In this document: positions 5,512-12,190 of the stretch, one piece after another | Layout of the letters: each line of letters starts with the position of its first letter | Numbering within the stretch: position 1 is the first letter of the stretch | DNA from: a virus | DNA: 53,513 nt | IMG/VR virus record: IMGVR_UViG_3300025652_000095 | Span: 1-53,513 of that record | Strand: one strand, 5' to 3' | Made by a program: the position numbers and the translations under genes | The notes under the pieces: generated by a model | Seen by the model: the letters and a program-made list of their open reading frames with translations, nothing else | Databases searched by the model: none | Told to the model about the DNA's origin: nothing

Positions 5512-5691
5512 ATCTTCTTCATCACTTACGTTCTGCACTACTGCAATATATATAAAAGGTACATACATGTGTAGCTCGTAAGCTTGATGAACTTCATTAG
5601 CTTCAAAAGTACGAAAGCCTAGTAATACACCCCAGTAAACACCAAGTTCCAAGGTAGTTCTTCCGTATATTATTTGTATTAATTCCTGCAT
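5500..5691 (-). CDS. Hypothetical small protein at the convergent junction
   Basis: A 63-residue protein, last gene of the leftward transcript. It is rich in hydrophobic/aromatic residues (TTLELGVYWGVLLGFRTFEA, then HMYVPFIYIAVV) and ends with an acidic tail (SDEEDLNL). The hydrophobic strands look more like a small beta protein than membrane helices. The start codon touches the stop of the PhoH-like gene, consistent with coupling. Family not recognised. Confidence 0.55.
   Translation of the reverse strand: MQELIQIIYGRTTLELGVYWGVLLGFRTFEANEVHQAYELHMYVPFIYIAVVQNVSDEEDLNL
5504..5515. repeat. 12-bp palindrome at the convergent stops
   Basis: AGATTTAAATCT is a perfect palindrome spanning the stop of the HNH gene (TAA 5509-5511) and the last codons of the opposing gene. 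It is too short and AT-rich for a strong bidirectional terminator and has no internal loop, so a protein-binding site or chance is as likely. Confidence 0.25.
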
Positions 5692-6347
5692 TAGTATGTA
5701 GTTAGTAAATTTAGTACATCATCAATAGCCTTATGTCTATGGTTATCTTCAAGGATAATCTTATAAACGTAAGAGCTATCTTTTATTTTAGATACATCAT
5801 GTATTGCAGAGTAGTTAACGTCTTTTAGGTCAACTTGCTGATTGTCTCCGCAGAATATCATTATAGAGTTCTTTCCTAATCTACCCAAAGCCATTCTGAA
5901 CTGTGACTTAGTAAGGTTTTGAAACTCATCTATAATAACTACAGAGTTTTCAAAAGTTCTACCCCTAAAGTGAGACAAAGAAACAAGCTCTACCTCACCA
6001 AGTTCCACCATTTTATCTATCTTACTTTCTTTGTTGTATACCTTTCTCATGTTAGACATGATGGGTACTAACCAAGGTTCTAGCTTTTCCTTTTCTGTTC
6101 CTGGCAAAAAACCGTTGTCTTCTGTTGCAATAGTCGGCCTAGTAATAACTATCTTGTTATACTGACGTTTAAAGAATTGGTCAAGTGCAATCTGTACTGC
6201 TAGTAGCGTCTTACCACTACCTGCCTTACCTACTACAAAACTATATGCGTGATTTAGTATCTCGCTCTTAGCTGACTTCTGCTCATCAGATAGTGTTATG
6301 TTAAATTTAACACTACTCTTCGGAGGCTTCTTTTGTTTGTTTTCCAT
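5691..6347 (-). CDS. phoH: PhoH-like P-loop ATPase
   Basis: A 218-residue PhoH-family ATPase. Walker A GKAGSGKT is at residues 40-47, the family's ITRPTIATEDNGFLPGT segment at 68-84, and Walker B VVIIDEFQN at 136-144, with a following FCGDNQQVDL sensor region. PhoH proteins are RNA-associated ATPases, common in marine phages, whose role in infection is unsettled. The gene overlaps the metallophosphoesterase gene by 35 nt, so the two are translated together. All core motifs are intact. The N-terminus is short compared with bacterial PhoH, as is usual for phage versions. Confidence 0.92.
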   Translation of the reverse strand: MENKQKKPPKSSVKFNITLSDEQKSAKSEILNHAYSFVVGKAGSGKTLLAVQIALDQFFKRQYNKIVITRPTIATEDNGFLPGTEKEKLEPWLVPIMSNMRKVYNKESKIDKMVELGEVELVSLSHFRGRTFENSVVIIDEFQNLTKSQFRMALGRLGKNSIMIFCGDNQQVDLKDVNYSAIHDVSKIKDSSYVYKIILEDNHRHKAIDDVLNLLTTY

Positions 6348-7710
6348 TCTTTACAGGAACGTTATAATAATATTCACACTGCATACCGTTGGTCTTATGC
6401 CATACAAATGCGTGCGCTCGTTTAATCGTGGACATATATCCACTATCATCATGCCATTGGTCAGTTGGCGACATGCTTCCGAGATGCCTCACAGCAATTC
6501 CGTTAAGTTCTTCAACTTGACCCATTATACTTGTTTTAAGGCTATGTAGATGCCCTCTGTGGACTTCAATGTGCCTTACACTACTCCAAACCTCTCTAAA
6601 CCTTTGAGAGATGACAGACGCAAGATTCTTGTAGTTCTTCACTCTGTTACCATGGTCAAAGATAAGTAAACATTCACCGTACTTATAACCTTTCATTAAG
6701 GGCCTACTATTGTCTACAGTAATATGCTCAGTAGTTTCATACAATGCTTCTAATGCGTCTCCCATGTGCATCATAGACTCTTCGTCATGATTACCTGGAA
6801 TAACAACAACCCGCACAGGAGCAGCAGCAGCTAAAGCGTTTATACACTCTACTAGAAGTTTACGACCAAAGCGATAAGCTTCGTATGTAGAAACTGTATT
6901 AGATTGTGGTGTTCCAGCTGTAGTGGATGTAAAAGGATTAGTTCTGTCTGCGTTCAGGAAGTCATTACCAACTACAAAGACTATTTCTTCGATTCTAAAT
7001 CCTCTTGCTCTTTCAAAAAGGGAACGAAGAGCAGAATGAAGCCTTTCCCTAGCCAGAGCCAAAGAGTAACCATCAGTATCAATACCCAACTTACCAAGAT
7101 GCAAGTCGTATGCCCCAATTTCGAGCAAATAGCCTTCCTCACCCGCCTGTTTAGGCTTAAAATCTGGCTTAATAGAGTATGTACTGAATGCTTCAAATAA
7201 ATCTTGTTTTAAATCTTCTTTTAATTTACTTAAATTATTCCAGATGTTTATCTTCTTAAACTTAGCCTTAGTTCTATACATAGTAACTGTTACAGGCTTT
7301 CTGTCATTATCAAATCCAGTTACCTCGTATGTACCAATATCGAACCAGTCTACCTCCCAAGTTTCAAGGTCTACTTTACAATTATTTATTAAGTCGTCTA
7401 GAGATTTTACTCTGTTACTGTCTTCAACAGATATAGTCAATGAGTTTTTTTTCTCATTAGTAACTACTTTCTCATTCGGTATCTCCGATGATGAGTACGA
7501 CGCTACTTTTACTTCTTCGTCAAATGCTGCTCTTAACATTCTTGCTTTACTACGTACAGCTTCATAAGTGGTATTAAATAAAGCTGCTGTCTCTGCGTAA
7601 TCTTTACGCAACTTCTCAGGATTTTTTAATAGATAATCCTTTAGTTTTTCATTTTTTTCCACGATTTCTTGCTCTGTTTTTAGTTTGACTTTCTTTGACA
7701 AACCCACCAT
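6313..7710 (-). CDS. Calcineurin-like metallophosphoesterase with N-terminal HTH
   Basis: A 465-residue protein with two parts. Residues 1-70 are basic and helical and resemble a helix-turn-helix (YAETAALFNTTYEAVRSKARML). From about 195 on is a calcineurin-type metallophosphoesterase: DLHLG (D202, H204), GND (248-250), PGNHDE (305-310), H353 in FDHGN and GHLH (386-389), the full two-metal site. SbcD/Mre11-like nucleases and phage phosphoesterases share these motifs. The DNA-binding-like N-terminus suggests a nucleic-acid substrate, but that is inference. It sits between PhoH and a small basic protein late in the leftward transcript; its first 62 nt overlap the upstream gene. Confidence 0.85.
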   Translation of the reverse strand: MVGLSKKVKLKTEQEIVEKNEKLKDYLLKNPEKLRKDYAETAALFNTTYEAVRSKARMLRAAFDEEVKVASYSSSEIPNEKVVTNEKKNSLTISVEDSNRVKSLDDLINNCKVDLETWEVDWFDIGTYEVTGFDNDRKPVTVTMYRTKAKFKKINIWNNLSKLKEDLKQDLFEAFSTYSIKPDFKPKQAGEEGYLLEIGAYDLHLGKLGIDTDGYSLALARERLHSALRSLFERARGFRIEEIVFVVGNDFLNADRTNPFTSTTAGTPQSNTVSTYEAYRFGRKLLVECINALAAAAPVRVVVIPGNHDEESMMHMGDALEALYETTEHITVDNSRPLMKGYKYGECLLIFDHGNRVKNYKNLASVISQRFREVWSSVRHIEVHRGHLHSLKTSIMGQVEELNGIAVRHLGSMSPTDQWHDDSGYMSTIKRAHAFVWHKTNGMQCEYYYNVPVKNGKQTKEASEE

Positions 7711-7927
7711 TCTTTTTGTGGGACATATCTTTATTGTCTTTATTACCGTAAGTGCCTGCTTTACGGTTTTTAGCGTTTAATTCCGCTCTATATTTCTTAC
7801 GTTCAGGTGTAGAATGATATTTCTTGTCATAGTCTTGCTTTTTTTTACGTGCTTTAGGGTTTGCAGCGTAGTATTTTGCACTTCTGCTTTTTCCTTTCCC
7901 CTTACCAGCTAAAGTATTTCTAGACAT
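7649..7927 (-). CDS. Small very basic protein, nucleic-acid-binding type
   Basis: A 92-residue, Lys/Arg-rich protein: RSAKYYAANPKARKKKQDYD, then KYHSTPERKKYRAELN and a Gly/Asn-rich tail with DMSHKKNGGF and RARNRGKK. I have seen this type of sequence in marine phage genomes but know no established function. The charge and aromatic spacing suggest nucleic-acid binding, for instance DNA condensation in the capsid or an HNH-like relic (the DxSH could be a remnant); both are guesses. It overlaps the phosphoesterase start by 62 nt and touches the next upstream gene. Confidence 0.65.
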   Translation of the reverse strand: MSRNTLAGKGKGKSRSAKYYAANPKARKKKQDYDKKYHSTPERKKYRAELNAKNRKAGTYGNKDNKDMSHKKNGGFVKESQTKNRARNRGKK

Positions 7928-8310
7928 TACATAATATTTTTAGGTTTAACTCCTATATCTTCTAACCAAGTTCTAACCCTTAATCCAGAGTCTGTATCAA
8001 AAAAAAGTGACGAACAACCTACTTTTAAATTTTGATTATAAAGCAAGTGGTACATCACTATATGTTCTAAACTATCATATTGCTTCCATGTAGCTGTGTC
8101 AGTAACATTACCATCCTCAAGTCCTCCTATATAAGCTACGTGCTTATAATTGTCATCGCTAGTTGGGTGCTCTGGTTCTTCTACTTTAAATTGTGAAAGC
8201 TGTCCATTAAAATGAACTATATCGCAAGATACTAATAAATTATATTCTTTTTTATCAACTACTTTACCTTTTTCAGTAGAAGTAGAATGTATTATTAAAT
8301 AATCAATCAT
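7927..8310 (-). CDS. Degenerate N-acetylmuramoyl-L-alanine amidase-like protein
   Basis: A 127-residue protein with the outline of an Amidase_2/PGRP domain: an N-terminal YLIIHST strand (H8 in the place of the first zinc ligand), then AYIGGLEDGNVTDTATWKQY, the typical IGG...T..Q loop and helix. The segment that should carry the second histidine and the cysteine/aspartate ligand instead reads KVGCSSLFFDTDSG, so the catalytic zinc site looks incomplete. It lies next to the holin and M15 lysin genes, which fits a cell-wall role such as binding, or a former lysin overtaken by the M15 enzyme. The match is at the level of pattern, not certain homology. Confidence 0.5.
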   Translation of the reverse strand: MIDYLIIHSTSTEKGKVVDKKEYNLLVSCDIVHFNGQLSQFKVEEPEHPTSDDNYKHVAYIGGLEDGNVTDTATWKQYDSLEHIVMYHLLYNQNLKVGCSSLFFDTDSGLRVRTWLEDIGVKPKNIM

Positions 8311-8492
8311 TTTTGTTTAATCTGTATAAGCTTTTCAAGGTATACAGCTAAATCCATCGCTTCTTCTTGAGCATGTTTAAGCCACTCTATCTCGCTTAAA
8401 TCTGTTCGCTCCATCGTAGTTCCGTACTTTTTTCTGCCCATTTCAGAACGCTTTATAATCTTAAAGCATACATCTTCCTCTATTCCGCTCAT
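8307..8492 (-). CDS. MazG-like small protein
   Basis: A 61-residue protein matching a short family common in marine phages: RSEMGRKKYGTTMERTDLS, then EWLKHAQEEAMDLAVYLEKLI. The EExxD helix (HAQEEAMDLA) resembles the metal-binding helix of MazG-type nucleotide pyrophosphohydrolases, and KYG before it is the substrate-side segment in dUTPase-like all-alpha NTPases. It is only half the size of a full MazG domain, so it would have to act as an oligomer or only bind nucleotides. It overlaps the next gene by 4 nt (ATGA). Confidence 0.6.
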   Translation of the reverse strand: MSGIEEDVCFKIIKRSEMGRKKYGTTMERTDLSEIEWLKHAQEEAMDLAVYLEKLIQIKQK

Positions 8493-8494
8493 TG

Positions 8495-8884
8495 TTACTT
8501 TTTAGAAGACCCCCCAAAAAAGAAGTCTATAATTGTGTTTACTTTACTACTCATTGCTCCAAATACCGTACTTATAAAACCAATTTCATAATCAGATAAT
8601 TCTATTGTGTTCAGTACAAAGTACTTAAACATGGTGTAAGATAGAAAAAAATATGCAACAGTAAAGATAATTGCTAATATTTTCTGTATAGTAGCATCAT
8701 CTTTATATATCTCTCTCGCACTTTCTCGGTCTTTAACTTCGAGGGCAAACATATCTTTTTCATGCTCTTTAACAACTTTTTCAAACTGTTGTTTAAGTTG
8801 GATTCTTTCTTCATCGGTAGTTACTACTTCATCTATAATGTTAGTAGCTTGTCCTACTAGACTTTGTATAATACTCTTTATCAT
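8495..8884 (-). CDS. Holin (phage 3TM-type)
   Basis: A 129-residue membrane protein. A charged cytoplasmic N-terminal helix (residues 20-62, EERIQLKQQFEKVVKEHEKD) leads to hydrophobic segments at about 68-92 (ILAIIFTVAYFFLSYTMF) and 100-124, then a short FFFGGSSKK tail. The arrangement with SAREIYKDD just before the first membrane segment and FFGSS at the end is typical of the phage/GTA holin family. It would permeabilise the inner membrane at lysis and release the M15 endolysin, which has no signal peptide. Located within the lysis cluster, 3 nt from both neighbours. Confidence 0.78.
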   Translation of the reverse strand: MIKSIIQSLVGQATNIIDEVVTTDEERIQLKQQFEKVVKEHEKDMFALEVKDRESAREIYKDDATIQKILAIIFTVAYFFLSYTMFKYFVLNTIELSDYEIGFISTVFGAMSSKVNTIIDFFFGGSSKK

Positions 8885-8887
8885 AAC

Positions 8888-9187
8888 TTAACATTTCCAT
8901 CTACGCCTTGCTTGACGAATTCTTGAATTAGGGTCATTCTTTGTTTTTGCACTACTTCTTTTTAACTGACCCAATGAACGTGCACAATAAGACTTACGTC
9001 TGCCTGCTGCTTTACTACCAGCTTTAACCTTGCCTGTTACAGCCGTTTTAAGCTTACTTCCAGGGTTTTTCTTACGGTACGCTGCAACTCCTTTTTTAGT
9101 CATCCCAGCACCCTTTTTTGTAGGTCTGTAATTTGCACTCTTGCCTTTGGTAGTTTTCCTAATTGGATTTTCCTTTTTTCTTGGCAT
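8888..9187 (-). CDS. Small basic protein with RRRWKC tail (DUF6321-like)
   Basis: A 99-residue, strongly basic protein. The signature KKGAGMTKKGVAAYRKKNPG followed by SKLKTAVTG, RRKSYCARS and a C-terminal RQARRRWKC recurs in marine phage genomes, and I associate it with DUF6321; the function is unknown. Two cysteines (in YCARS and the last residue) could form a disulfide or a metal site. I chose the ATG at 9187 (MPRKKENP) in an A-rich context rather than the upstream ATG at 9211, which would deepen the overlap with the preceding gene from 29 to 53 nt. Likely nucleic-acid binding by charge alone. Confidence 0.65.
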   Translation of the reverse strand: MPRKKENPIRKTTKGKSANYRPTKKGAGMTKKGVAAYRKKNPGSKLKTAVTGKVKAGSKAAGRRKSYCARSLGQLKRSSAKTKNDPNSRIRQARRRWKC

Positions 9188-9440
9188 TTGTCTTTCGTTT
9201 ACGAAGCGCACTAGTACGCTTTCCCATTCCTACTCGTTTTTTTTCCGCCACAACTGCAGACTTTCTTTTTCCCACACCCTTCCAGGTCACAGGTGTTTTC
9301 TTGTTTACTTTTTTTGTTGGTCTGCATTTTTTGACACCTTTATTTTTAGACGAACCACATGGGTTGCCTTTTTCATCTTTCCATTTTTCTTTAAACCAGC
9401 GCTTTAAATTAGCTCCAGCGTTTGTTTTTCGCACAGCCAT
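9159..9440 (-). CDS. Small basic protein with Cys pair (DUF5872-like)
   Basis: A 93-residue, Lys-rich protein. The N-terminal LKRWFKEKWKDEKGNPCGSS followed by KKCRP and KKTPVTW is the pattern I associate with DUF5872, a small basic family of aquatic phages and giant viruses with no known function. The C-terminal half is almost entirely Lys/Arg/Ala/Gly, like a histone tail. The Cys pair (GNPCG, KKCRP) may bind a metal. It overlaps the gene on either side by a few to tens of bases, showing tight co-expression with the lysis genes. Confidence 0.65.
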   Translation of the reverse strand: MAVRKTNAGANLKRWFKEKWKDEKGNPCGSSKNKGVKKCRPTKKVNKKTPVTWKGVGKRKSAVVAEKKRVGMGKRTSALRKRKTNAKKKGKSN

Positions 9441-9628
9441 CAGTCTGATTGTCTAACAAACCTATCCATATTGCAACAACAAGAAGAAACCATGCCACCT
9501 TTGCTGTACTTCTTTTTTTTAGAACCTCCAGATTTTTTTTTGCGGCACTTAGCAATAGCTCCCGATGCGTATGCACTAGGAAATACTTTGTAACTAGCTT
9601 TTACTTTTCTATAACAAGCGTCTTTCAT
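9440..9628 (-). CDS. Small Cys/Lys-rich protein
   Basis: A 62-residue protein with a helical start (ACYRKVKASYKVFPSAYASGAIAKC), a Lys/Ser/Gly linker and a CCC triplet (SSCCCNM) near the end. Five cysteines in 62 residues suggest metal binding or oxidation-dependent assembly. The segment from YKVFPSAYASGA to AKCRKKK resembles other small basic phage proteins that follow lysis genes. Function unknown. Its start overlaps the endolysin stop by 4 nt. Confidence 0.55.
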   Translation of the reverse strand: MKDACYRKVKASYKVFPSAYASGAIAKCRKKKSGGSKKKKYSKGGMVSSCCCNMDRFVRQSD

Positions 9629-10080
9629 ATTTCAGCATATTTATATTTAGTGTCTCCGTCTTCATCTTTATATGCTTCCAAAACTTGCTTTCTATTTTTT
9701 TCTTCGTTAAACGATATATGAATCCATGAATAGTCAAACTCGTTTATCATTTGGTCAAAATCTATATCACTAGATAAAATCCAATCGTATATTTTTTTAT
9801 TATTCATTTCTCCTTTTTCCCAGAACTGCACGTCAATCGCCTGCCCTCGGCAGTGTTGTGACTTAACGCTTCCCCCAATCGCTCGATTAAGATTTGGACT
9901 CCTATAACCAGAGCTAACACGAATAGGACCAATAGAGCTACGAAGAGGCTGAACCACCCCTGAAATAAGCTGCTGTATATTTTGTAAATGTTTTTTATTC
10001 GGCTCATTTTTTATTCCTAATCTTTTTGCTGTGTTGCTATGTGTAATTTCAGCAAGTGTAAAGTTTTTGCTTAATTTCAT
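9625..10080 (-). CDS. Endolysin, peptidase M15 family
   Basis: A 151-residue zinc peptidase of the M15A type (D-Ala-D-Ala carboxypeptidase/L-Ala-D-Glu endopeptidase-like). The core is VSSGYRSPNLNRAIGG (residues 55-70), SQHCRGQAIDV with zinc ligands H76 and D83, and WIHISF with H121. It would cut peptidoglycan peptide stems at lysis. There is no signal peptide or membrane segment, so export would depend on the holin encoded four genes downstream. The length is that of single-domain phage M15 lysins; no cell-wall binding domain is present, as is usual for phages of Gram-negative hosts. Confidence 0.9.
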   Translation of the reverse strand: MKLSKNFTLAEITHSNTAKRLGIKNEPNKKHLQNIQQLISGVVQPLRSSIGPIRVSSGYRSPNLNRAIGGSVKSQHCRGQAIDVQFWEKGEMNNKKIYDWILSSDIDFDQMINEFDYSWIHISFNEEKNRKQVLEAYKDEDGDTKYKYAEI

Positions 10081-10418
10081 TATTCAGTTTTTGCTTGAGT
10101 TATTTCTAATTCTTTTACTACAGTTCTAAGGTAGTCTACTTCTTTTTGAAGATACAAAATTCTAAGGTCTTGTTTAGCGTCATCAGGTAATGCACCCATC
10201 TCGCCACGAGGCCATTTAGTTCTAAACTCGTCATTAAGAACTACGTGTTCTTGCATACGATATACATCTAACTGCAGTTGAGCTATTGATGCTGTAAGAG
10301 TGAACCATATACCAGCTAAAGACACTATACCAACAACAATGCCGACAAGTGACTTTATATCTAAATTAATTTTAGAAGTTTCTGTAATGTTTAGTTTATC
10401 TTCTTCCACAGTATACAT
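10080..10418 (-). CDS. Membrane-anchored coiled-coil protein (paralogue A)
   Basis: A 112-residue protein with one membrane segment at about 22-45 (IKSLVGIVVGIVSLAGIWFTL) and a long helical C-terminus (residues 47-110, including LQKEVDYLRTVVKELEITQ). The region NLDIKSLVGIVVGI-GIWFTLTASIA is clearly related to the same region of the 92-residue protein at 10825-11103, so the two are duplicates. The topology (N-in, one helix, extended coiled coil) and the lysis neighbourhood would suit an inner-membrane spanin or a holin regulator; no function is proven. Its last bases meet the endolysin start. Confidence 0.6.
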   Translation of the reverse strand: MYTVEEDKLNITETSKINLDIKSLVGIVVGIVSLAGIWFTLTASIAQLQLDVYRMQEHVVLNDEFRTKWPRGEMGALPDDAKQDLRILYLQKEVDYLRTVVKELEITQAKTE

Positions 10419-10475
10419 AGCTTAATACTACCGTCGATAGTACTAGAGATGAGCAAATTGTAATCATTGTTTTGG

Positions 10476-10832
10476 TTATAAATCGTTAATAGCTGATTGT
10501 ACTTGTTCTTTTGTAGCAGTTACCTTTAACATAATGTTAGGAGTAAACCTATATTGTTCTTCTCCATTTTTAAATACTATAATTGTAGGAGCTGCAGCAA
10601 CTTTATATTTTTGTAATAAACTTTTATCTCTTCTTATCGTATGACGGTAAGTTCTGCAGTTAGTTAGTTCGTGCATAAAAAGTATTTCATTACCTCTATT
10701 CCATCCTGCCCAAAACTCTACTACTGCTACACCTCTCCTTATCTCCCAATCAAAATTATCAGCACTTATTTGGTTTTGTCCAAACGCGCTAACAGGAAGT
10801 AAGAAAAGCATATATAGTAAAAACTTACTCAT
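10476..10832 (-). CDS. Secreted thioredoxin-fold protein lacking CxxC
   Basis: A 118-residue protein with a clean signal peptide (MSKFLLYMLFLLPVSAFGQ) followed by a thioredoxin fold. VAVVEFWAGW (36-44) is the beta strand leading to the active site, but the usual WCGPC is WNRGN (44-48), so both redox cysteines are asparagines. The cis-proline loop is intact (AAPTIIVFKNG, P82), followed by RFTPNIML. It cannot do thiol-disulfide exchange; a binding or chaperone role in the periplasm is more likely. It sits between the two paralogous membrane coiled-coil proteins, overlapping the upstream one by 8 nt. The only cysteine is C59. Confidence 0.72.
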   Translation of the reverse strand: MSKFLLYMLFLLPVSAFGQNQISADNFDWEIRRGVAVVEFWAGWNRGNEILFMHELTNCRTYRHTIRRDKSLLQKYKVAAAPTIIVFKNGEEQYRFTPNIMLKVTATKEQVQSAINDL

Positions 10833-11103
10833 AGAGCTTTTGTTTAATCAGCTTTATATCATCTTTGATTTCAGTAACATCTTCTTGAGTAGACATAATA
10901 GTTTGCCTAATGAGTCTGTCTTTCATATCAAACTCCATTCTTGTAATTACGGGGTCTGTAGGTTTAGGTAGTTCTTTTGCTTCTGCAATATCTGCTTGCA
11001 AAGAAAACCACATACCAACTAAGGTAAATATAAAAACAGCGATTGCTGCTAAAGACTTAATACTTACATTAAAGTTTGTATTCTCATTTAAACTCTGAGC
11101 CAT
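10825..11103 (-). CDS. Membrane-anchored coiled-coil protein (paralogue B)
   Basis: A 92-residue protein with one membrane segment (about 15-36, IKSLAAIAVFIFTLVGMWFSL) and a helical, charged C-terminus (TQEDVTEIKDDIKLIKQKLY). The stretch NVSIKSLAAIAVFIF-GMWFSLQADIA aligns with the paralogue at 10080. It is the first gene of the lysis cluster and is preceded by a candidate promoter at 11150. Role unknown; a spanin-like or membrane-organising function is possible. The overlap with the thioredoxin-like gene suggests the three proteins act together. Confidence 0.6.
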   Translation of the reverse strand: MAQSLNENTNFNVSIKSLAAIAVFIFTLVGMWFSLQADIAEAKELPKPTDPVITRMEFDMKDRLIRQTIMSTQEDVTEIKDDIKLIKQKLYE

Positions 11104-11149
11104 TTTATTGTATTTATTATATAATAACTAGCTAGCCCTCACTGCTTAA

Positions 11150-11157
11150 CAAATATA
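11150..11157 (-). promoter_or_regulatory. Candidate Bacteroidota-type -7 box for lysis genes
   Basis: On the - strand the 59-nt gap upstream of the lysis cluster contains TATATTTGTTAA, matching the Bacteroidota -7 consensus TAnnTTTG. It lies 46 nt before the ATG at 11103. No clear TTTG-type -33 element is visible at the usual distance. The leader also carries a 14-nt perfect palindrome (TTATTATATAATAA, 11114-11127). The same octamer occurs upstream of two other late units. Confidence 0.42.
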
Positions 11158-11162
11158 ATAAA

Positions 11163-11519
11163 TTAATCTTTGTTGATTTTAAACTTTCCATGCATCCAAG
11201 TTTTAACGTCATCTCCTACTGTCAGTACTAGTTTATGCTGATATGTACCTGGAAGTATACTTAAATTTGTAGGGGTATATTTGATAGTAATCTTACCCGT
11301 AGTGTCGAATGAACCTCCCCCAGTAGCAGTTATACCACCCGAACCGCTTTTAGTTAAATAGGTTTCATGGTCGTCAAAAACAGTATGTACGATAGTATAA
11401 CCCGTCAAGTTGAAAGCAGCTCCCGTAGAATCTGTTATAACAAGATTAATAGTTGCAGAGTTATTTTCTCTTGTAACTATATCTATTTTCTGTGCAATGT
11501 CTGTGTTTATTGTTGCCAT
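11163..11519 (-). CDS. Fibre adaptor-type protein, paralogue 3
   Basis: A 118-residue beta-rich protein, one of three paralogues in the window. Shared landmarks are an N-terminal IAQKIDIVTRENNSATINL (compare ITARRNDSF in the others), a central strand pair, and a C-terminal PGTYQHKLVL followed by WMHGKFKI. The layout resembles the BppU-like N-terminal domains that attach receptor-binding proteins to phage tails. This copy is the most divergent and the only one that follows, rather than precedes, its fibre-type neighbour (the 221-residue gene). Last gene of the fibre block before the lysis promoter. Confidence 0.6.
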   Translation of the reverse strand: MATINTDIAQKIDIVTRENNSATINLVITDSTGAAFNLTGYTIVHTVFDDHETYLTKSGSGGITATGGGSFDTTGKITIKYTPTNLSILPGTYQHKLVLTVGDDVKTWMHGKFKINKD

Positions 11520-11520
11520 A

Positions 11521-12186
11521 TTATAAAGAGTTTGTCCAATCTAAATTTAAAACCATTGTTGCTATACTATCTCCTGATACTGAAGAGGGGTCAAAACTAA
11601 CCATAATTACTTGTCCTGCAGTAAAAGTATTTAAGTTTGAAGAGTATTGACCATCAAAGCTAAGAAACTTGTAAGGTGTATCATCCTGACTCATGTTTAT
11701 CGTATCACTTTTACCGCTACCAGGATTGAAAGTAGGCACTTCTGTATTAGTAGACGCAAAGTGTAAAGCTACGTTAGAGTATCCACAAAAATTTTCAGAC
11801 CTAATTATTACAGATTCTACACTACCATTACAAGGAGCAATCCACCCTCCGTATTCTAAGTACCCATTAGTTGATGTTGAGTCAAAAGTACCACCATAAC
11901 CGAATGGTAAATATTGCCTAGAAGCTGTAGAGCCTACCCATCCACAGTTTAGTATCATTTTTGAAGAGGCTTTATGATTAAGCTCTGTATTAGAAAACCT
12001 TCTAAGCTCGTCAACATCTTCTTGTATTAAACCTAGCTGGTATATAATACTTGCAAACGCAGGTTCTTCGTCAGGGTTTGTAGCAATTTTATCAAGATAA
12101 CCATTATCAAACTCGTCTTTAAGTTTTACTTTATCACTTCCAGACTTACTGTGTACTGTGTTAGATTTTTTATTTGCTAATGCCAT
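11521..12186 (-). CDS. Fibre-associated protein sharing C-terminal domain with main fibre
   Basis: A 221-residue protein. Residues 1-80 are charged and helical (IIYQLGLIQEDVDELRRFSN, likely trimeric coiled coil). Residues 85-221 form a beta domain that parallels the last 120 residues of the 1394-residue fibre: RQYLPFG...YLEYGGWIAPCNGSVESVIIRSE against RYIPLNG...YTTFVWPYDGTVSKIWVRSE, and F-TAGQVIMVSFDP against FSQGEAMAVRIDP. It therefore looks like a short second fibre or tip with the same head domain on a different stalk. It starts 4 nt after the main fibre gene. Confidence 0.65.
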   Translation of the reverse strand: MALANKKSNTVHSKSGSDKVKLKDEFDNGYLDKIATNPDEEPAFASIIYQLGLIQEDVDELRRFSNTELNHKASSKMILNCGWVGSTASRQYLPFGYGGTFDSTSTNGYLEYGGWIAPCNGSVESVIIRSENFCGYSNVALHFASTNTEVPTFNPGSGKSDTINMSQDDTPYKFLSFDGQYSSNLNTFTAGQVIMVSFDPSSVSGDSIATMVLNLDWTNSL

Positions 12187-12190
12187 ATTG

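Noticed and set aside
9141-9721. Open frames on the + strand opposite the small basic proteins
   Set aside because: Their Phe/Ser-rich products are mirror images of Lys-rich genes on the other strand; no start context or family pattern supports them.
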